Counted from the stretch's first letter, positions 46,321 to 56,634 are shown. The stretch: DNA of 64,000 bases from Rhizobium sp. 007 (GCF_015353075.1 NZ_CP064187.1:3492501-3556500), one strand, 5' to 3'. Notes: generated by a model not told the origin, from the letters alone. Translations and numbers: made by a program.

Positions 46321-47088
46321 ATGTTCATACCGCTGCACGACGCCAATACGCTGAAACACATCAAGGTCCAGTGGGTGACGCTGGGCTTGATCGGCATGAA
46401 TATCGCCGTCTGGCTTTTCACCGGCTTCTTCGCTCCGGAACAGACGGCTCAGGCGACATCAGTCGGCCTGGGCTACATACCGGCGGTCTCCTTTGACTAT
46501 GCAACACTTGCACCCGGCCTCGCGATTGTTCCGGAGCCGCTGACCTACATCACCCATGCCTTTGTGCATGCCGGCTTCTGGCACCTCGTTTCCAACATGA
46601 TCTTCCTCTGGGTCTTCGGCGATAATGTCGAGGATGCCATGGGGCATGTCCGCTACCTGATCTTTTATCTCGTTTGCGCCGCCTTCGGCGCGCTTTGCCA
46701 TGGCTTGCTCGTGTCGGAATCGCAGGCGCCGCTGGTCGGCGCCTCAGGTGCGATCTCAGGGGTGGTTGCTGCCTATGTCGTCCTTCACCCGCGCGTGAAA
46801 ATCTGGGTGCTGGTCTTCTTCCGCGTTCCGTTGCCGCTTCCTGCCTTCGTGCCGCTGCTGCTTTGGATCGGCCAGCAGTTCTTCATGCTGCTTGTCGATC
46901 CGGACGGCAATGTGTCCTGGGGCGCCCATGCCGGCGGCATCGTCGCCGGCGCCGTTCTAGTCTTCTTCATGCGCCGCAAGGGTGTGCCGCTGTTCGACCG
47001 CGAGATCGTCACGCCCCGCGCCGTTTTCAGCACGCCGGCTGTGAGGCGGGCGGTCGTCGCCGCTGACGACGGGGCGCCTGGACACTGA
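46321..47088 (+). CDS. Rhomboid family intramembrane serine protease
   Basis: Six-helix membrane protease of 255 residues. The dyad is Ser142 in GASGAISG and His203 in WGAHAGGIVAG; HAFVHAGFWHLVSNMIFLW on helix 2 carries the conserved His and Asn. The long loop 1 has the usual aromatic spacing. A protease acting on membrane helices is expected; its substrate is unknown. It is the last gene of the SDR / HIG1 / adenosyltransferase / rhomboid run before the etf promoter region. Confidence 0.92.
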   Translation: MFIPLHDANTLKHIKVQWVTLGLIGMNIAVWLFTGFFAPEQTAQATSVGLGYIPAVSFDYATLAPGLAIVPEPLTYITHAFVHAGFWHLVSNMIFLWVFGDNVEDAMGHVRYLIFYLVCAAFGALCHGLLVSESQAPLVGASGAISGVVAAYVVLHPRVKIWVLVFFRVPLPLPAFVPLLLWIGQQFFMLLVDPDGNVSWGAHAGGIVAGAVLVFFMRRKGVPLFDREIVTPRAVFSTPAVRRAVVAADDGAPGH

Positions 47089-47115
47089 AAAGAAATATCG
47101 CGCCTCCTCGAATAT

Positions 47116-47135
47116 TGACGTGAACGTAAACGTCA
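47116..47135. promoter_or_regulatory. Candidate operator of etfBA (TGACGT-N8-ACGTCA)
   Basis: An inverted repeat TGACGT/ACGTCA with ACGT recurring every 6 bases, located 143 bases before etfB. An overlapping TTGACG could be a -35 box, with CATATATT following. MerR-type regulators of acyl-CoA and branched-chain amino acid catabolism (LiuR group) bind sites of this general kind; naming the regulator is inference from memory. Confidence 0.5.
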
Positions 47136-47277
47136 TATATTTGCAGACGCAATTTGTCTGTCTGCGACCGGCAAGCGTTGTATTTGGAGGAAAAACGCGT
47201 ATCCATGTCGCCATTCGACAATCGGAGCGACGCCGAAGCGCGCATTTTCTTGGCGAAAGAGTTGAAGGAAGGACCCC

Positions 47278-48027
47278 ATGAAAATTCTCGTCCCCGTGAA
47301 GCGGGTGGTTGATTACAATGTGAAGATCCGCGTCAAGCCGGATGGCACGGGCGTCGAGCTTGCCAACGTCAAGATGTCGATGAACCCGTTCGACGAGATC
47401 TCGGTGGAAGAGGCGCTGCGGCTGAAGGAAGCCGGCAAGGCTGCGGAAGTGGTCGTCGTGTCGATCGGTCCGGCCAAGGCCGAAGAGACGCTGAGGACGG
47501 CGCTCGCCATGGGTGCCGATCGCGCCATCCTGGTCGAGACCGACGAGACGCTCGAGCCGCTTGCCGTTGCCAAGATCCTCAAGGGCGTGGCAGACGCCGA
47601 ACAGCCGGGCCTGATCATCGTCGGCAAGCAGGCGATCGACGACGACAGCAACCAGACCGGCCAGATGCTCGCCGCGCTCTTGGGCTCTGCCCAGGCAACC
47701 TTCGCCTCGAAGATCGAGATTACCGACGGTAAAGCGACCGTCACCCGCGAAGTCGATGGCGGCCTGCAGACGATCGACATCAAGCTGCCGGCCGTCGTCA
47801 CCACCGACCTGCGCTTGAACGAACCACGCTATGCTTCGCTGCCGAACATCATGAAGGCGAAGAAGAAGCCGCTCGACAGACAAGCGCCTTCCGACTTCGG
47901 CGTTTCCACCGCTCCGCGCCTGAAGGTGCTGAAGACCGAAGAGCCAAGTGGCCGCAAGGCGGGCGTCAAGGTCAAGTCGGTCGCCGAGCTCGTCGAGAAA
48001 CTCAAAGTCGAAGCCGGCGTCCTCTAA
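47278..48027 (+). CDS. etfB: Electron transfer flavoprotein subunit beta
   Basis: AMP-binding subunit of ETF, which collects electrons from acyl-CoA dehydrogenases and hands them to ETF-ubiquinone oxidoreductase. The start [20 protein letters not shown] is the family signature, and the recognition-loop block [20 protein letters not shown] is intact, ending near the C-terminus. At 249 residues it is full length. etfA follows 21 bases later, with hbdA further on, giving a fatty-acid or branched-chain acid oxidation module. Confidence 0.97.
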   Translation: MKILVPVKRVVDYNVKIRVKPDGTGVELANVKMSMNPFDEISVEEALRLKEAGKAAEVVVVSIGPAKAEETLRTALAMGADRAILVETDETLEPLAVAKILKGVADAEQPGLIIVGKQAIDDDSNQTGQMLAALLGSAQATFASKIEITDGKATVTREVDGGLQTIDIKLPAVVTTDLRLNEPRYASLPNIMKAKKKPLDRQAPSDFGVSTAPRLKVLKTEEPSGRKAGVKVKSVAELVEKLKVEAGVL

Positions 48028-48048
48028 GGCGAGAAAGGAAATACGACC

Positions 48049-48978
48049 ATGGCCATTCTGCTTCTGGCTGACCACGACAATGCAAGCCTTTCCGACCAGA
48101 CCGCCAAGGCGCTGACCGCTGCTCGCCAGATCGGCGGCGATGTCACCGTGCTGGTTGCCGGCAAGGGTGCCAAGGCTGCCGCCGATGCCGCTGCCAAGCT
48201 TTCCGGCGTTTCCAAGGTGCTGCTGGCCGAAAGCGACACGCTTGCCAACAATCTGGCCGAGCCGCTGGCCGACCTGATCGTTTCGCTCGCCGGCAGCTAC
48301 GACACGATCATTGCGGCTGCGACCTCGACCGGCAAGAACGTCGCTCCGCGCGTTGCAGCCCTTCTCGACGTGGCGCAGGTGTCGGAAATCATCGAAGTCG
48401 TCGCGCCCGACACCTTCAAGCGGCCGATCTATGCCGGCAACGCCATCCAGACGGTGCAGGCAACCGACGCCAAGAAGGTCATCACCGTGCGCACCGCCTC
48501 CTTCGCTGTTGCCGAGACCAGCGGTTCGGCTCCGGTCGAGGCAATCCCGGCCGTTTCCGATCCGGGTCTTTCGACCTTCGTCAAGGACGCGCTGTCGGCT
48601 TCCGACCGCCCGGAGCTGACGTCGGCAAAGATCATCATCTCCGGCGGCCGCGCACTCGGCTCGGCCGAGAAGTTCAGGCAAGTCATCCTGCCGCTCGCCG
48701 ACAAGCTCGGAGCCGCCGTCGGCGCAAGCCGTGCGGCCGTCGATGCCGGCTATGCGCCGAACGACTGGCAGGTCGGCCAGACCGGCAAGGTCGTCGCCCC
48801 TGAACTCTACATCGCCTGCGGCATTTCCGGTGCCATCCAGCACCTTGCCGGCATGAAGGACTCGAAGGTCATCGTCGCCATCAACAAGGACGAGGAGGCC
48901 CCGATCTTCCAGGTCGCAGACTACGGCCTCGTCGCCGATCTCTTCGAGGCCCTGCCGGAACTGCAGAAAGCTCTTTAA
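48049..48978 (+). CDS. etfA: Electron transfer flavoprotein subunit alpha
   Basis: FAD-binding partner of EtfB. The C-terminal FAD motif is intact: [20 protein letters not shown] then [20 protein letters not shown] and [15 protein letters not shown]. The N-terminal domain begins [17 protein letters not shown]. The 309 residues are standard. GAAAGGAAATACGACC precedes the ATG. A hairpin with T tract lies about 70 bases after the stop, so etfBA can end there, separate from hbdA. Confidence 0.97.
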   Translation: MAILLLADHDNASLSDQTAKALTAARQIGGDVTVLVAGKGAKAAADAAAKLSGVSKVLLAESDTLANNLAEPLADLIVSLAGSYDTIIAAATSTGKNVAPRVAALLDVAQVSEIIEVVAPDTFKRPIYAGNAIQTVQATDAKKVITVRTASFAVAETSGSAPVEAIPAVSDPGLSTFVKDALSASDRPELTSAKIIISGGRALGSAEKFRQVILPLADKLGAAVGASRAAVDAGYAPNDWQVGQTGKVVAPELYIACGISGAIQHLAGMKDSKVIVAINKDEEAPIFQVADYGLVADLFEALPELQKAL

Positions 48979-49046
48979 ACGGGCAGAATGCCAGCTTTTC
49001 GCACTTGCGAATGACTGGAAAATTATCTCTTATGGGGCTACTACTG

Positions 49047-49079
49047 CTGCCGGGCGATCGTTTTGCCCGGCAGTTTCAT
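49047..49079 (+). terminator. Rho-independent terminator after etfA
   Basis: A 9-bp perfect stem (CTGCCGGGC / GCCCGGCAG) with a 9-base loop, followed by TTTCATT. It lies 69 bases past the etfA stop and 49 bases before hbdA. The tail is short on T, so some readthrough is possible. Confidence 0.7.
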
Positions 49080-49127
49080 TAGAAGAAAAATACGGGCGGA
49101 GCGGGCGGCTGCCACGGGGGTTTGGAG

Positions 49128-50009
49128 ATGAGTGCGGTGTTGAAAACGATCGGTATTGTCGGCGCGGGCCAGATGGGCTGCGGCATCGCCCATGTTTCAG
49201 CAGCTGCGGGCTATAAGGTCCAGCTCTACGACCTGACGCAGGAGCGCATCGAATCCGGTCTCGCGACCATCAATGGCAACCTTGCCCGGCAGGTAACGAG
49301 CGGCAAGATGACGGATGAGGAGCGCAAAGCAACTCTTTCCCGCATCTCCGGCTCCGCCAACCTCAATGACCTTGCTCCCTCCGACCTCGTTATCGAGGCG
49401 GCAACCGAAGAGGAAGCGGTAAAACGCAAGATCTATGCGCAGGTCTGTCCAGTGCTGAAGCCGGGCGCGCTGCTTGCGACGAACACGTCCTCGCTCTCCA
49501 TTACCCGCCTGGCATCGGCAACGGACCGGCCTGAGCACTTCATGGGCATTCATTTCATGAACCCCGTCCCGGTGATGAAACTGGTGGAACTGGTGCGCGG
49601 CATCGCAACGGACGAGGTTACGTTTTCGACCGCAAAGGAATTTGTCGCCTCGCTGGAAAAGACCGTCACGGTAGCTGAGGATTTTCCGGCCTTCATCGTC
49701 AACCGCATCCTGCTGCCGATGATCAATGAGGCGATCTACACGCTCTACGAAGGCGTCGGCACTGTCGATGCCATCGACACGGCGATGAAGCTCGGCGCCA
49801 ACCACCCGATGGGCCCGCTTCAGCTTGCCGATTTCATCGGCCTCGACACCTGCCTCTCGATCATGCAGGTGCTGCACGACGGCCTAGCCGATTCCAAGTA
49901 CCGCCCCTGCCCGCTGCTGGTAAAGTATGTCGAAGCCGGCTGGCTCGGCCGCAAGTCCGGCCGCGGCTTCTACGATTATCGCGGCGACACGCCCGTCCCG
50001 ACGCGGTAG
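49128..50009 (+). CDS. 3-hydroxybutyryl-CoA dehydrogenase
   Basis: Oxidises 3-hydroxybutyryl-CoA to acetoacetyl-CoA in the cytoplasm, linked to beta-oxidation or polyhydroxybutyrate turnover. The N-terminal Rossmann loop is IGIVGAGQMGCGIAHVSAAA, the catalytic His and Glu lie in MGIHFMNPVPVMKLVELVRG, and the C-terminal helical domain has ANHPMGPLQLADFIGLD. At 293 residues it is the short, single-function form. The ATG at 49128 is preferred over a TTG two codons upstream. It follows etfBA and converges on tlpA. Confidence 0.95.
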   Translation: MSAVLKTIGIVGAGQMGCGIAHVSAAAGYKVQLYDLTQERIESGLATINGNLARQVTSGKMTDEERKATLSRISGSANLNDLAPSDLVIEAATEEEAVKRKIYAQVCPVLKPGALLATNTSSLSITRLASATDRPEHFMGIHFMNPVPVMKLVELVRGIATDEVTFSTAKEFVASLEKTVTVAEDFPAFIVNRILLPMINEAIYTLYEGVGTVDAIDTAMKLGANHPMGPLQLADFIGLDTCLSIMQVLHDGLADSKYRPCPLLVKYVEAGWLGRKSGRGFYDYRGDTPVPTR

Positions 50010-50011
50010 CG

Positions 50012-50674
50012 CTAAGACCCTGTTGCACCCTGGATCAGCGCCTTTGCATCGCCGCTATCCCATGCGGCAGGGCCGTTCATCGCCGAAACCAGGCACCCTT
50101 TGTCGTCGATGAGCAACGTCACCGGCAGGCCGAAAGCAACCCCCTCTTTCTTCAGGCTGTTGAAGACGCCGATCGTATTGTCGCGATAGAACTGCAGGGA
50201 ATCGACGCCGATTTCGCTTAGGAAAGCCTTCGGTTTCTCTTCATCTCCAGTGTCGATATTGACCGCGACGACCTGGAATTTGTCACTGCCCATCTCCTTC
50301 TCCAGCGCGTTCAGCGCCGGCATTTCCTCGCGGCAGGGCACGCACCATGTGGCCCAGAGATTGAGAAGCACGGTCTTGCCCGCGAAATTCTCGAGCGTCA
50401 CCGGATTGCCGTCCGGACCGTTGAAGGCGACGGACGTGAGCTTTCGTGGCGCGTTGACAGCAACCATCGCCGCCACCGCGCCTTTGGCGAGCGGCGTAAT
50501 CTTCTGGACGAGATCCTTGGCCGCGGTGCATTCGGCAGAGGCCGTTTCACCGCCGGCATTGCCATACCCGGCCTCCTTAATGTAAACCGCTGCCGCACCG
50601 GCAATTACGCCTGCGACGGCGGCTACCGCGATCAATTTCAAGGATGGCAGCCCGAACAGCTTTCTTGTCGTCAT
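50012..50674 (-). CDS. tlpA: TlpA-family thiol:disulfide interchange protein
   Basis: Membrane-tethered periplasmic thioredoxin of 220 residues. A single N-terminal helix (about 13-31, [19 protein letters not shown]) is followed by the thioredoxin fold with the active site Cys111-Val-Pro-Cys114 ([16 protein letters not shown]). An extra Cys lies at about 49 (AECTAAKD), as in Bradyrhizobium TlpA. TlpA reduces the copper site of cytochrome oxidase during assembly. It is divergent from argH, with 41 bases between. This head-to-head tlpA-argH order is common in rhizobia, to my recollection. Confidence 0.93.
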   Translation of the reverse strand: MTTRKLFGLPSLKLIAVAAVAGVIAGAAAVYIKEAGYGNAGGETASAECTAAKDLVQKITPLAKGAVAAMVAVNAPRKLTSVAFNGPDGNPVTLENFAGKTVLLNLWATWCVPCREEMPALNALEKEMGSDKFQVVAVNIDTGDEEKPKAFLSEIGVDSLQFYRDNTIGVFNSLKKEGVAFGLPVTLLIDDKGCLVSAMNGPAAWDSGDAKALIQGATGS

Positions 50675-50715
50675 TTCATTCTCCAGGGCATGCACCCTTA
50701 AGACAGGCATCTTTC

Positions 50716-52119
50716 ATGGCCGACGGCACAAAGGACACCAAATCCTCCAACCAGATGTGGGGCGGACGTTTCGCATCCGGCCCCGACGCGATCATGGAGG
50801 AGATAAATGCCTCGATCGGTTTCGACAAGAAGCTCTTTGCCCAGGACATCCGTGGATCGATCGCCCACGCGACGATGCTTGCCCATCAGGGCATCATTTC
50901 CGTGGACGATAAGGACAAGATCGTTCACGGACTAAGCACGATCCTGTCAGAAATCGAAAGCGGCAATTTCGAATTCTCCCGCCAGCTCGAAGATATTCAC
51001 ATGAATATCGAAGCCCGCCTTGCCGCGCTGATCGGCCAGGCCGCCGGCCGCCTGCACACCGCCCGTTCACGCAATGACCAGGTAGCGCTCGACTTCCGCC
51101 TCTGGGTGAAGGAAGAGCTGCAGAAGACTGAAGCGATGCTGACGAACCTCATCGCAGCCTTCCTCGACCGCGCTGAAGAACATGCCGAAAGCGTCATGCC
51201 GGGCTTTACGCACCTGCAGACCGCTCAGCCCGTCACCTTCGGCCACCATTGCATGGCCTATGTCGAAATGTTCGGCCGCGACCGTTCGCGCGTACGCCAC
51301 GCCATCGAGCATCTGGACGAAAGCCCCATTGGCGCTGCAGCGCTGGCCGGGACCGGCTACCCGATCGACCGCCACATGACGGCAAAGGCGCTCGGCTTCC
51401 GGGAACCTACGCGCAACTCGATCGATACCGTCTCCGACCGCGACTTCGCCATCGAGTTCCTGTCGATCGCCGCGATCTGCGGCATGCATCTGTCACGCTT
51501 GGCCGAAGAGATCGTCATCTGGTCGACGCCACAATTTGGTTTCGTGCGGCTTTCCGATGCATTTTCGACCGGCTCCTCGATCATGCCACAGAAGAAGAAC
51601 CCCGACGCCGCCGAACTCGTGCGTGCCAAGACCGGCCGCATCAACGGCTCGCTGATTGCGCTGCTGACGATCATGAAGGGCCTGCCGCTCGCCTATTCCA
51701 AGGACATGCAGGAAGACAAGGAACAGGTGTTCGACGCGGCCGAGAGCCTGGAACTTGCGATCGCCGCCATGACCGGCATGGTCCGCGACATGACGGTCAA
51801 TACGCAGCGCATGAAAGCCGCGGCCGGTTCCGGCTATTCGACGGCCACCGATCTCGCCGACTGGCTGGTGCGCGAGGCGGGACTTCCGTTCCGCGACGCA
51901 CATCATGTGACCGGCCGTGCCGTGGCGCTTGCCGAAAGCAAGGGCTGCGACCTCGCCGAACTGCCGCTTGCCGATCTCCAGTCCATCAACCCGGCAATCA
52001 CCGGCAAGGTCTACGACGTCTTGACTGTCGAGGCTTCGGTTGCAAGCCGCAAGAGTTTCGGCGGCACGGCACCCTCCGAAGTGAGGAAGCAGATCGCCTT
52101 TTGGCGGGCTCGCAACTGA
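50716..52119 (+). CDS. argH: Argininosuccinate lyase
   Basis: Final enzyme of arginine synthesis: splits argininosuccinate into arginine and fumarate. The superfamily signature [18 protein letters not shown] carries the catalytic Ser, [17 protein letters not shown] is intact, and [11 protein letters not shown] is present near the C-terminus. It is 467 residues from the ATG at 50716 ([19 protein letters not shown]). It lies upstream of the lptM-like gene and lysA on the same strand. Confidence 0.97.
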   Translation: MADGTKDTKSSNQMWGGRFASGPDAIMEEINASIGFDKKLFAQDIRGSIAHATMLAHQGIISVDDKDKIVHGLSTILSEIESGNFEFSRQLEDIHMNIEARLAALIGQAAGRLHTARSRNDQVALDFRLWVKEELQKTEAMLTNLIAAFLDRAEEHAESVMPGFTHLQTAQPVTFGHHCMAYVEMFGRDRSRVRHAIEHLDESPIGAAALAGTGYPIDRHMTAKALGFREPTRNSIDTVSDRDFAIEFLSIAAICGMHLSRLAEEIVIWSTPQFGFVRLSDAFSTGSSIMPQKKNPDAAELVRAKTGRINGSLIALLTIMKGLPLAYSKDMQEDKEQVFDAAESLELAIAAMTGMVRDMTVNTQRMKAAAGSGYSTATDLADWLVREAGLPFRDAHHVTGRAVALAESKGCDLAELPLADLQSINPAITGKVYDVLTVEASVASRKSFGGTAPSEVRKQIAFWRARN

Positions 52120-52195
52120 GAAAACAATCAGGGTGCACAAGGCGGATAAACTTCGCTATGAAGATGTCCACCAGCGCCGCTCCAAGAGGAATCCC

Positions 52196-52390
52196 ATGCA
52201 GACCAGCTTGCCGCACCTCATCCGCCTGACGGTTGTCTTTGCCGTCATCGGCCTTGCCGTTGCCGGATGTGGACGCAAAGGCGATCTCGATCCGCCGAGC
52301 GCGATGGCAACGAAGGAAGGCGACGTATCGAAGCCGACGAAACAGCCGGGCGCCGTCGACAGGCCATTCCTTCTCGATCCTTTGCTTTGA
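52196..52390 (+). CDS. lptM: Small LptM/YifL-type lipoprotein
   Basis: A 64-residue lipoprotein: a signal peptide of about 24 residues ends in the lipobox LAVAGC, making Cys25 the lipidated residue; GRKGDLDPPS follows directly, the hallmark of the LptM (YifL) family, which in E. coli assists oxidative maturation of LptD. It lies between argH and lysA, a linkage seen in many proteobacteria. The ATG at 52196 follows AAGAGGAATCCC. The short C-terminus after residue 45 is low in conservation. Confidence 0.85.
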   Translation: MQTSLPHLIRLTVVFAVIGLAVAGCGRKGDLDPPSAMATKEGDVSKPTKQPGAVDRPFLLDPLL

Positions 52391-52402
52391 TAGGCACGTC
52401 CC

Positions 52403-53671
52403 GTGAACCACTTCGAATATCGCGACGGCATCCTTTACGCCGAGAACGTCCCCGTTCCGGAGATCGCCAAGGCCGTCGGCACGCCTTTCTATTGCTATTC
52501 GACCGCAACGCTTGAGCGCCACTACCGGGTCTTCGCCGAAGCCTTCAGCGATATCGACTCCATGGTCTGCTATGCGATGAAGGCGAATTCGAACCAGGCT
52601 GTGTTGATGACTCTCGGCAAGCTCGGCGCCGGCATCGACGTCGTGTCCGAAGGCGAATTACGCCGCGCGCTTGCTGCCGGCATCCCGGCAAGCCGCATCA
52701 TGTTCTCCGGCGTCGGCAAGACGCCCCGTGAGATGGACTTCGCGCTCGAGGCCGGCATCTACTGCTTCAATGTCGAATCCGAACCGGAACTCGAAATCCT
52801 CAATCAGCGCGCGGTCAAGGCCGGCAGGAAGGCGCCGGTCTCCTTCCGCATCAATCCGGACGTCGATGCGAAGACGCATTCGAAGATCTCGACCGGCAAG
52901 AAGGAAAACAAGTTCGGCATTTCCTGGGAACGCGCTCGCGCCGTCTATGCGCAAGCCGCCAAGCTGCCCGGTATCGAAGTCACCGGCATCGACATGCATA
53001 TCGGCAGCCAGATCACCGAGCTGCAGCCCTTCGACGATGCCTTCAAGCTGTTGCGCGAACTGGTCGACACCCTGCGTGCCGACGGCCACGACATCCACCA
53101 TGTCGATATTGGCGGCGGCCTCGGCATTCCTTACAAGGAAGACAACGAGCCGCCGCCGCTGCCGGATGCCTACGCGGCCATCGTCAAGAACCAGCTCCGC
53201 GGGCTGAACTGCAAGATCGTGACTGAACCGGGCCGCCTGATCGTCGGCAACGCCGGCATTCTCGTTACCGAAGTTATCTATGTAAAGGACGGTGGCGAAA
53301 AGACCTTCGTCATTGTCGATGCGGCAATGAACGATCTGATCCGCCCGACGCTTTACGACGCCTGGCACGAAATCCGGCCCGTCGTGATCTCGGCGGCAAA
53401 TGCTCCGCGCATCAAGGCCGATATCGTGGGGCCGGTTTGCGAGACCGGGGACTATCTGGCGCTCGATCGAGAGATGGCGATGCCGAAGCCGGGCGATCTC
53501 TTTGCGGTCAGTTCCGGCGGCGCCTATGGCGCAGTGCAGGCAGGCACCTACAACAGCCGCCTGCTGGTGCCAGAAGTTCTGGTGAAGGGCGCCGATTTCC
53601 ATGTAATTCGGCCTCGCCGAACCTATGAAGAACTGATCGGCCTCGACTCCGTACCTGCCTGGATCGAGTGA
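52403..53671 (+). CDS. lysA: Diaminopimelate decarboxylase
   Basis: PLP-dependent last enzyme of lysine synthesis, making L-lysine from meso-diaminopimelate. The Schiff-base Lys is in CYAMKANSNQAVL, the phosphate-binding Gly-rich loop is DIGGGLGIPYK, HIGSQITEL is present, and the partner-active-site Cys is in GPVCETGDYL. The 422 residues and the GTG start at 52403 (12 bases after the lipoprotein gene) fit. lysC lies 40 kb away in the window. Confidence 0.96.
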   Translation: MNHFEYRDGILYAENVPVPEIAKAVGTPFYCYSTATLERHYRVFAEAFSDIDSMVCYAMKANSNQAVLMTLGKLGAGIDVVSEGELRRALAAGIPASRIMFSGVGKTPREMDFALEAGIYCFNVESEPELEILNQRAVKAGRKAPVSFRINPDVDAKTHSKISTGKKENKFGISWERARAVYAQAAKLPGIEVTGIDMHIGSQITELQPFDDAFKLLRELVDTLRADGHDIHHVDIGGGLGIPYKEDNEPPPLPDAYAAIVKNQLRGLNCKIVTEPGRLIVGNAGILVTEVIYVKDGGEKTFVIVDAAMNDLIRPTLYDAWHEIRPVVISAANAPRIKADIVGPVCETGDYLALDREMAMPKPGDLFAVSSGGAYGAVQAGTYNSRLLVPEVLVKGADFHVIRPRRTYEELIGLDSVPAWIE

Positions 53672-53820
53672 CAGCCTCATCACTTTTTGGCGAATAGAGG
53701 TGAAAAAACGGCTTTGCCGACCGCCTGCCCTCGCCTTCGCCACAAAGAGTGTTATCTTTTCTTCATGCGAGCATATTGCCTAGCAAGCGCCGGAAGCGCC
53801 CTCCATTACTCCAGCATCAA

Positions 53821-56484
53821 ATGGCGGAGACCGGATTGACGAACAGCCCCCGCAGGCAAAGACATGGCACGTATGCCCTTCGGCCCTCTCTCGCGAGGCT
53901 CGTAGCGGTAAAGCGGTTCTTTGCGCGCCTGGTACTTGTATCCGAGCAGGTCCTGCCACCGCTTGTCCCGGTTCTTTCCGTCGTTGCCTTCTATCTGGCA
54001 GCGTCCTGGTTCGGCCTCTTCCGCTCCGTTCCTGACTTCATGCGTGTCGGGCTGCTGATTGCCTTCGCCATCGCCTTCCTCGCCGCGCTCATCCCATTTC
54101 GCAATCTCCGCTGGCCCAATACCGCCGAAGCCGACCACCTGCTCGAGGAGCGCAACGGCCTACCGCATCAGCCGGTGACGGTGCAGGAAGATGAACCGGC
54201 CTTCGACACGCCCTTCGCAAAGGCGCTTTGGCGCGAACATCAGACGCGGATGGCGAAGACGATAGCAGCCCTCGACACTGGCTTCCCCCGCCCGGACATC
54301 GCAACCCACGACCGTTTCGCGCTGCGTGCCATCCCGGCCCTCCTTCTCGTCACGGCCTTCGGTTACTCGCTTTCGACCAACGGCGGCTCAATCACCGACG
54401 CGCTGCAGCCACCCGTCGCGCCGGCAGCGACCGATCCGGCTGTGCGTATCGACGCATGGGTCACCCCGCCCTCCTATACCAGCCGCGCTCCAGTCTATCT
54501 GACGGCAACCGGCACTGAGCAGGCGATCAACATTCCGCAGTTCTCGAACCTGACCGTTCGCGTCAGCGGCGGGCAGACGGACGAAAAGGTCGTATTCAGG
54601 AAAGAGAGCGGCGAGGTGCGGGAAATCGCAGCCGAGGCAAAGGCAAATCAGCAGCCTGGTGCTGCACCGCAGGCGAAGCCACAGACTCCTGCCACGCCAG
54701 CACTTGCCGCACAGACACATTTGATGAAGCTTGAGGAAAACGGTGCGCTGCTCGTCAATGGCCGCAGGTGGAACTTCAATGTCATTCCCGACAAGGCACC
54801 CGAGATTGCTTTCGACGGATTGCCCAAACCCAGCGTAAACGGCGCGCTGGAAATCGGCTTCACGGTAAAGGATGATTACGGCGTGCAGGAAGCGCGTGCG
54901 GAAATCCTGCCGGCCCAATCCGATCCGGAGGCAAAGCCGCTTTATCCACTCCCCGATTTCCGGCTCGACATTCCGCGCCGCAACGCGCGTGATGCCAAGG
55001 CCGTGACCAGCAAAAACCTGACCGAACACCCGCTGGCCGGAAAGCGCGTACGCGTTACGCTGGTTGCCAAGGATGCGGCCGGCCAGACCGGCCGGAGCCC
55101 GCCGCATGAAATGACGCTGCCGTCACGGCCGTTCAACGAACCGCTGGCCGCAGCCGTTGCGGAAGAACGCCAGGTTTTCGCACTCGATACCCGCAAGATG
55201 CCGGAAGCGATCGCTCTCAACGAGGCGCTGACGATCCGTCCTGAAGAAACGATTCCTAGGCTCACCAACTATCTGCTGCTGCAATCGGCGCACACGCGCA
55301 TGAAGCTCGCCAAGGGCGACGAGCAGTTGAAGGATACGGCCGACTATCTCTGGGATATCGCGATCGGCATGGAGGACGGCGACCTTTCGCTTGCGGAACG
55401 CAACCTGCGCAACGCCCAGCAGAATCTCGCCGACGCGCTTCAGCGCAATGCGCCGGACCCGGAGATCAAGAAGCTCATGGACGAGCTTCGCAAGGCGATG
55501 AACGAATACATGAAGGAACTGGCTCAGCGCATGCAGAATGCGCCGATGCAGCCGAATCAGAACGCGCAGAACGTCATCCGCCAGCAGGATCTGGAGCGCA
55601 TGATGGACCAGATCGAGAATCTGGCCCGTTCAGGCAACCGCGATGCCGCTCAGCAGATGCTTTCAGAATTGCAGCGCATGATGAACAACCTGCAGGCAGG
55701 CAGGCCGCAACAGGGCCAGCAACAGCAGGGCGACAACAGCCAGATGCGCCAGCAGATGGACAAGCTTGGCCAGATCCTCCGCGACCAGCAGAAGCTGATG
55801 GAGCAGACCTTCAAGCTGGACCAACAGTTGAAGGACCGTATGCAGCGCGGCGACCCGAATATGGGTATGAACGATCCGCTGCTTGACCAGATGATGCCAG
55901 GCCAGGATGGCCAGCCGCAGGATCAGCAGCAGGGGCAGAACGGCGAACAGGGGCAGTCACCGTCGGAGCAGATGACTGAGGAGCAATTGCGCGACGCGTT
56001 GAAACAGCTCCGAGCACAGCAGGATGCGCTTGGCAAGCAGCTCGGCGAACTGCAGAAGGGCCTTGGCGAGATGGGTATGAAGCCCGGCCCGGCCTTTGGT
56101 CAGGCACAGCGCGAAATGGAAGGTGCCGGGCGCGAACTCGGCCAGGGCCGCGGCGAACCGGCCCTCCAGGGCCAGGGCCGCGCGCTGGAAGCGTTGCGCC
56201 AGGGCGCCCGGGACATGATGAACCAGATGATGCAGGCGCAACAGGGCCAGCAAGGCCAAGGGCCACAAGGTCAGGTTGGCCAGGGCAACCAGAACGGCCG
56301 CGATCCGCTCGGTCGTCCGCGTCGCGCAGAGGGTCCCGATTTCGGCGAGCAAGTGAAGGTACCCGACGAAATCGACGTGCAGCGCGCACGCGAAATTCTC
56401 GATGCGATCCGCGAAAAGCTCGGCAACAACCCGCCGCAGGAGATGGAGCGGCGCTATCTGGAACGGCTGCTGGATATTCAGTAG
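53821..56484 (+). CDS. TIGR02302 family (DUF4175) protein
   Basis: Large membrane-anchored protein of about 887 residues with unknown function. Two hydrophobic segments lie near residues 40-65 and 165-185 of this frame. A beta-rich middle follows, with VRIDAWVTPPSYTSRAPVYL. The final third (about 600-850) is strikingly rich in Gln, Met and Gly (repeats of the QQGQ, QMMQAQQ and GQG types), with helical heptad-like runs (QMRQQMDKLGQILRDQQKLM). The last part, EIDVQRAREILDAIREKLGN and PQEMERRYLERLL, is conserved. I start at the ATG at 53821, though no clear ribosome site precedes it; the frame is open back to 53749 (GTG). Confidence 0.82.
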   Translation: MAETGLTNSPRRQRHGTYALRPSLARLVAVKRFFARLVLVSEQVLPPLVPVLSVVAFYLAASWFGLFRSVPDFMRVGLLIAFAIAFLAALIPFRNLRWPNTAEADHLLEERNGLPHQPVTVQEDEPAFDTPFAKALWREHQTRMAKTIAALDTGFPRPDIATHDRFALRAIPALLLVTAFGYSLSTNGGSITDALQPPVAPAATDPAVRIDAWVTPPSYTSRAPVYLTATGTEQAINIPQFSNLTVRVSGGQTDEKVVFRKESGEVREIAAEAKANQQPGAAPQAKPQTPATPALAAQTHLMKLEENGALLVNGRRWNFNVIPDKAPEIAFDGLPKPSVNGALEIGFTVKDDYGVQEARAEILPAQSDPEAKPLYPLPDFRLDIPRRNARDAKAVTSKNLTEHPLAGKRVRVTLVAKDAAGQTGRSPPHEMTLPSRPFNEPLAAAVAEERQVFALDTRKMPEAIALNEALTIRPEETIPRLTNYLLLQSAHTRMKLAKGDEQLKDTADYLWDIAIGMEDGDLSLAERNLRNAQQNLADALQRNAPDPEIKKLMDELRKAMNEYMKELAQRMQNAPMQPNQNAQNVIRQQDLERMMDQIENLARSGNRDAAQQMLSELQRMMNNLQAGRPQQGQQQQGDNSQMRQQMDKLGQILRDQQKLMEQTFKLDQQLKDRMQRGDPNMGMNDPLLDQMMPGQDGQPQDQQQGQNGEQGQSPSEQMTEEQLRDALKQLRAQQDALGKQLGELQKGLGEMGMKPGPAFGQAQREMEGAGRELGQGRGEPALQGQGRALEALRQGARDMMNQMMQAQQGQQGQGPQGQVGQGNQNGRDPLGRPRRAEGPDFGEQVKVPDEIDVQRAREILDAIREKLGNNPPQEMERRYLERLLDIQ

Positions 56485-56634
56485 CTGAACTTGGATCGCG
56501 ATGCGCCATCCAACTCCTTGGGTGCAGACGATTCTCTTTCAAACGATGATTCGCTCACGGCGCTGACGCAGCGTGGCGGGATTCCTGTCACAAGGACAGG
56601 AATGGGGAGCAGGGGAAGGTGCCGCCAACCCGCC

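Noticed and set aside
53667..53690. Small hairpin overlapping the lysA stop, followed by TTTTT
   Set aside because: The stem is only 5 bp and includes the stop codon; too weak to call a terminator.
55690..56290. Repeated CAG-rich units that could be taken for a tandem repeat or CRISPR-like array
   Set aside because: The units are irregular, lie in frame within a conserved coding region, and encode Gln/Gly/Met-rich protein.
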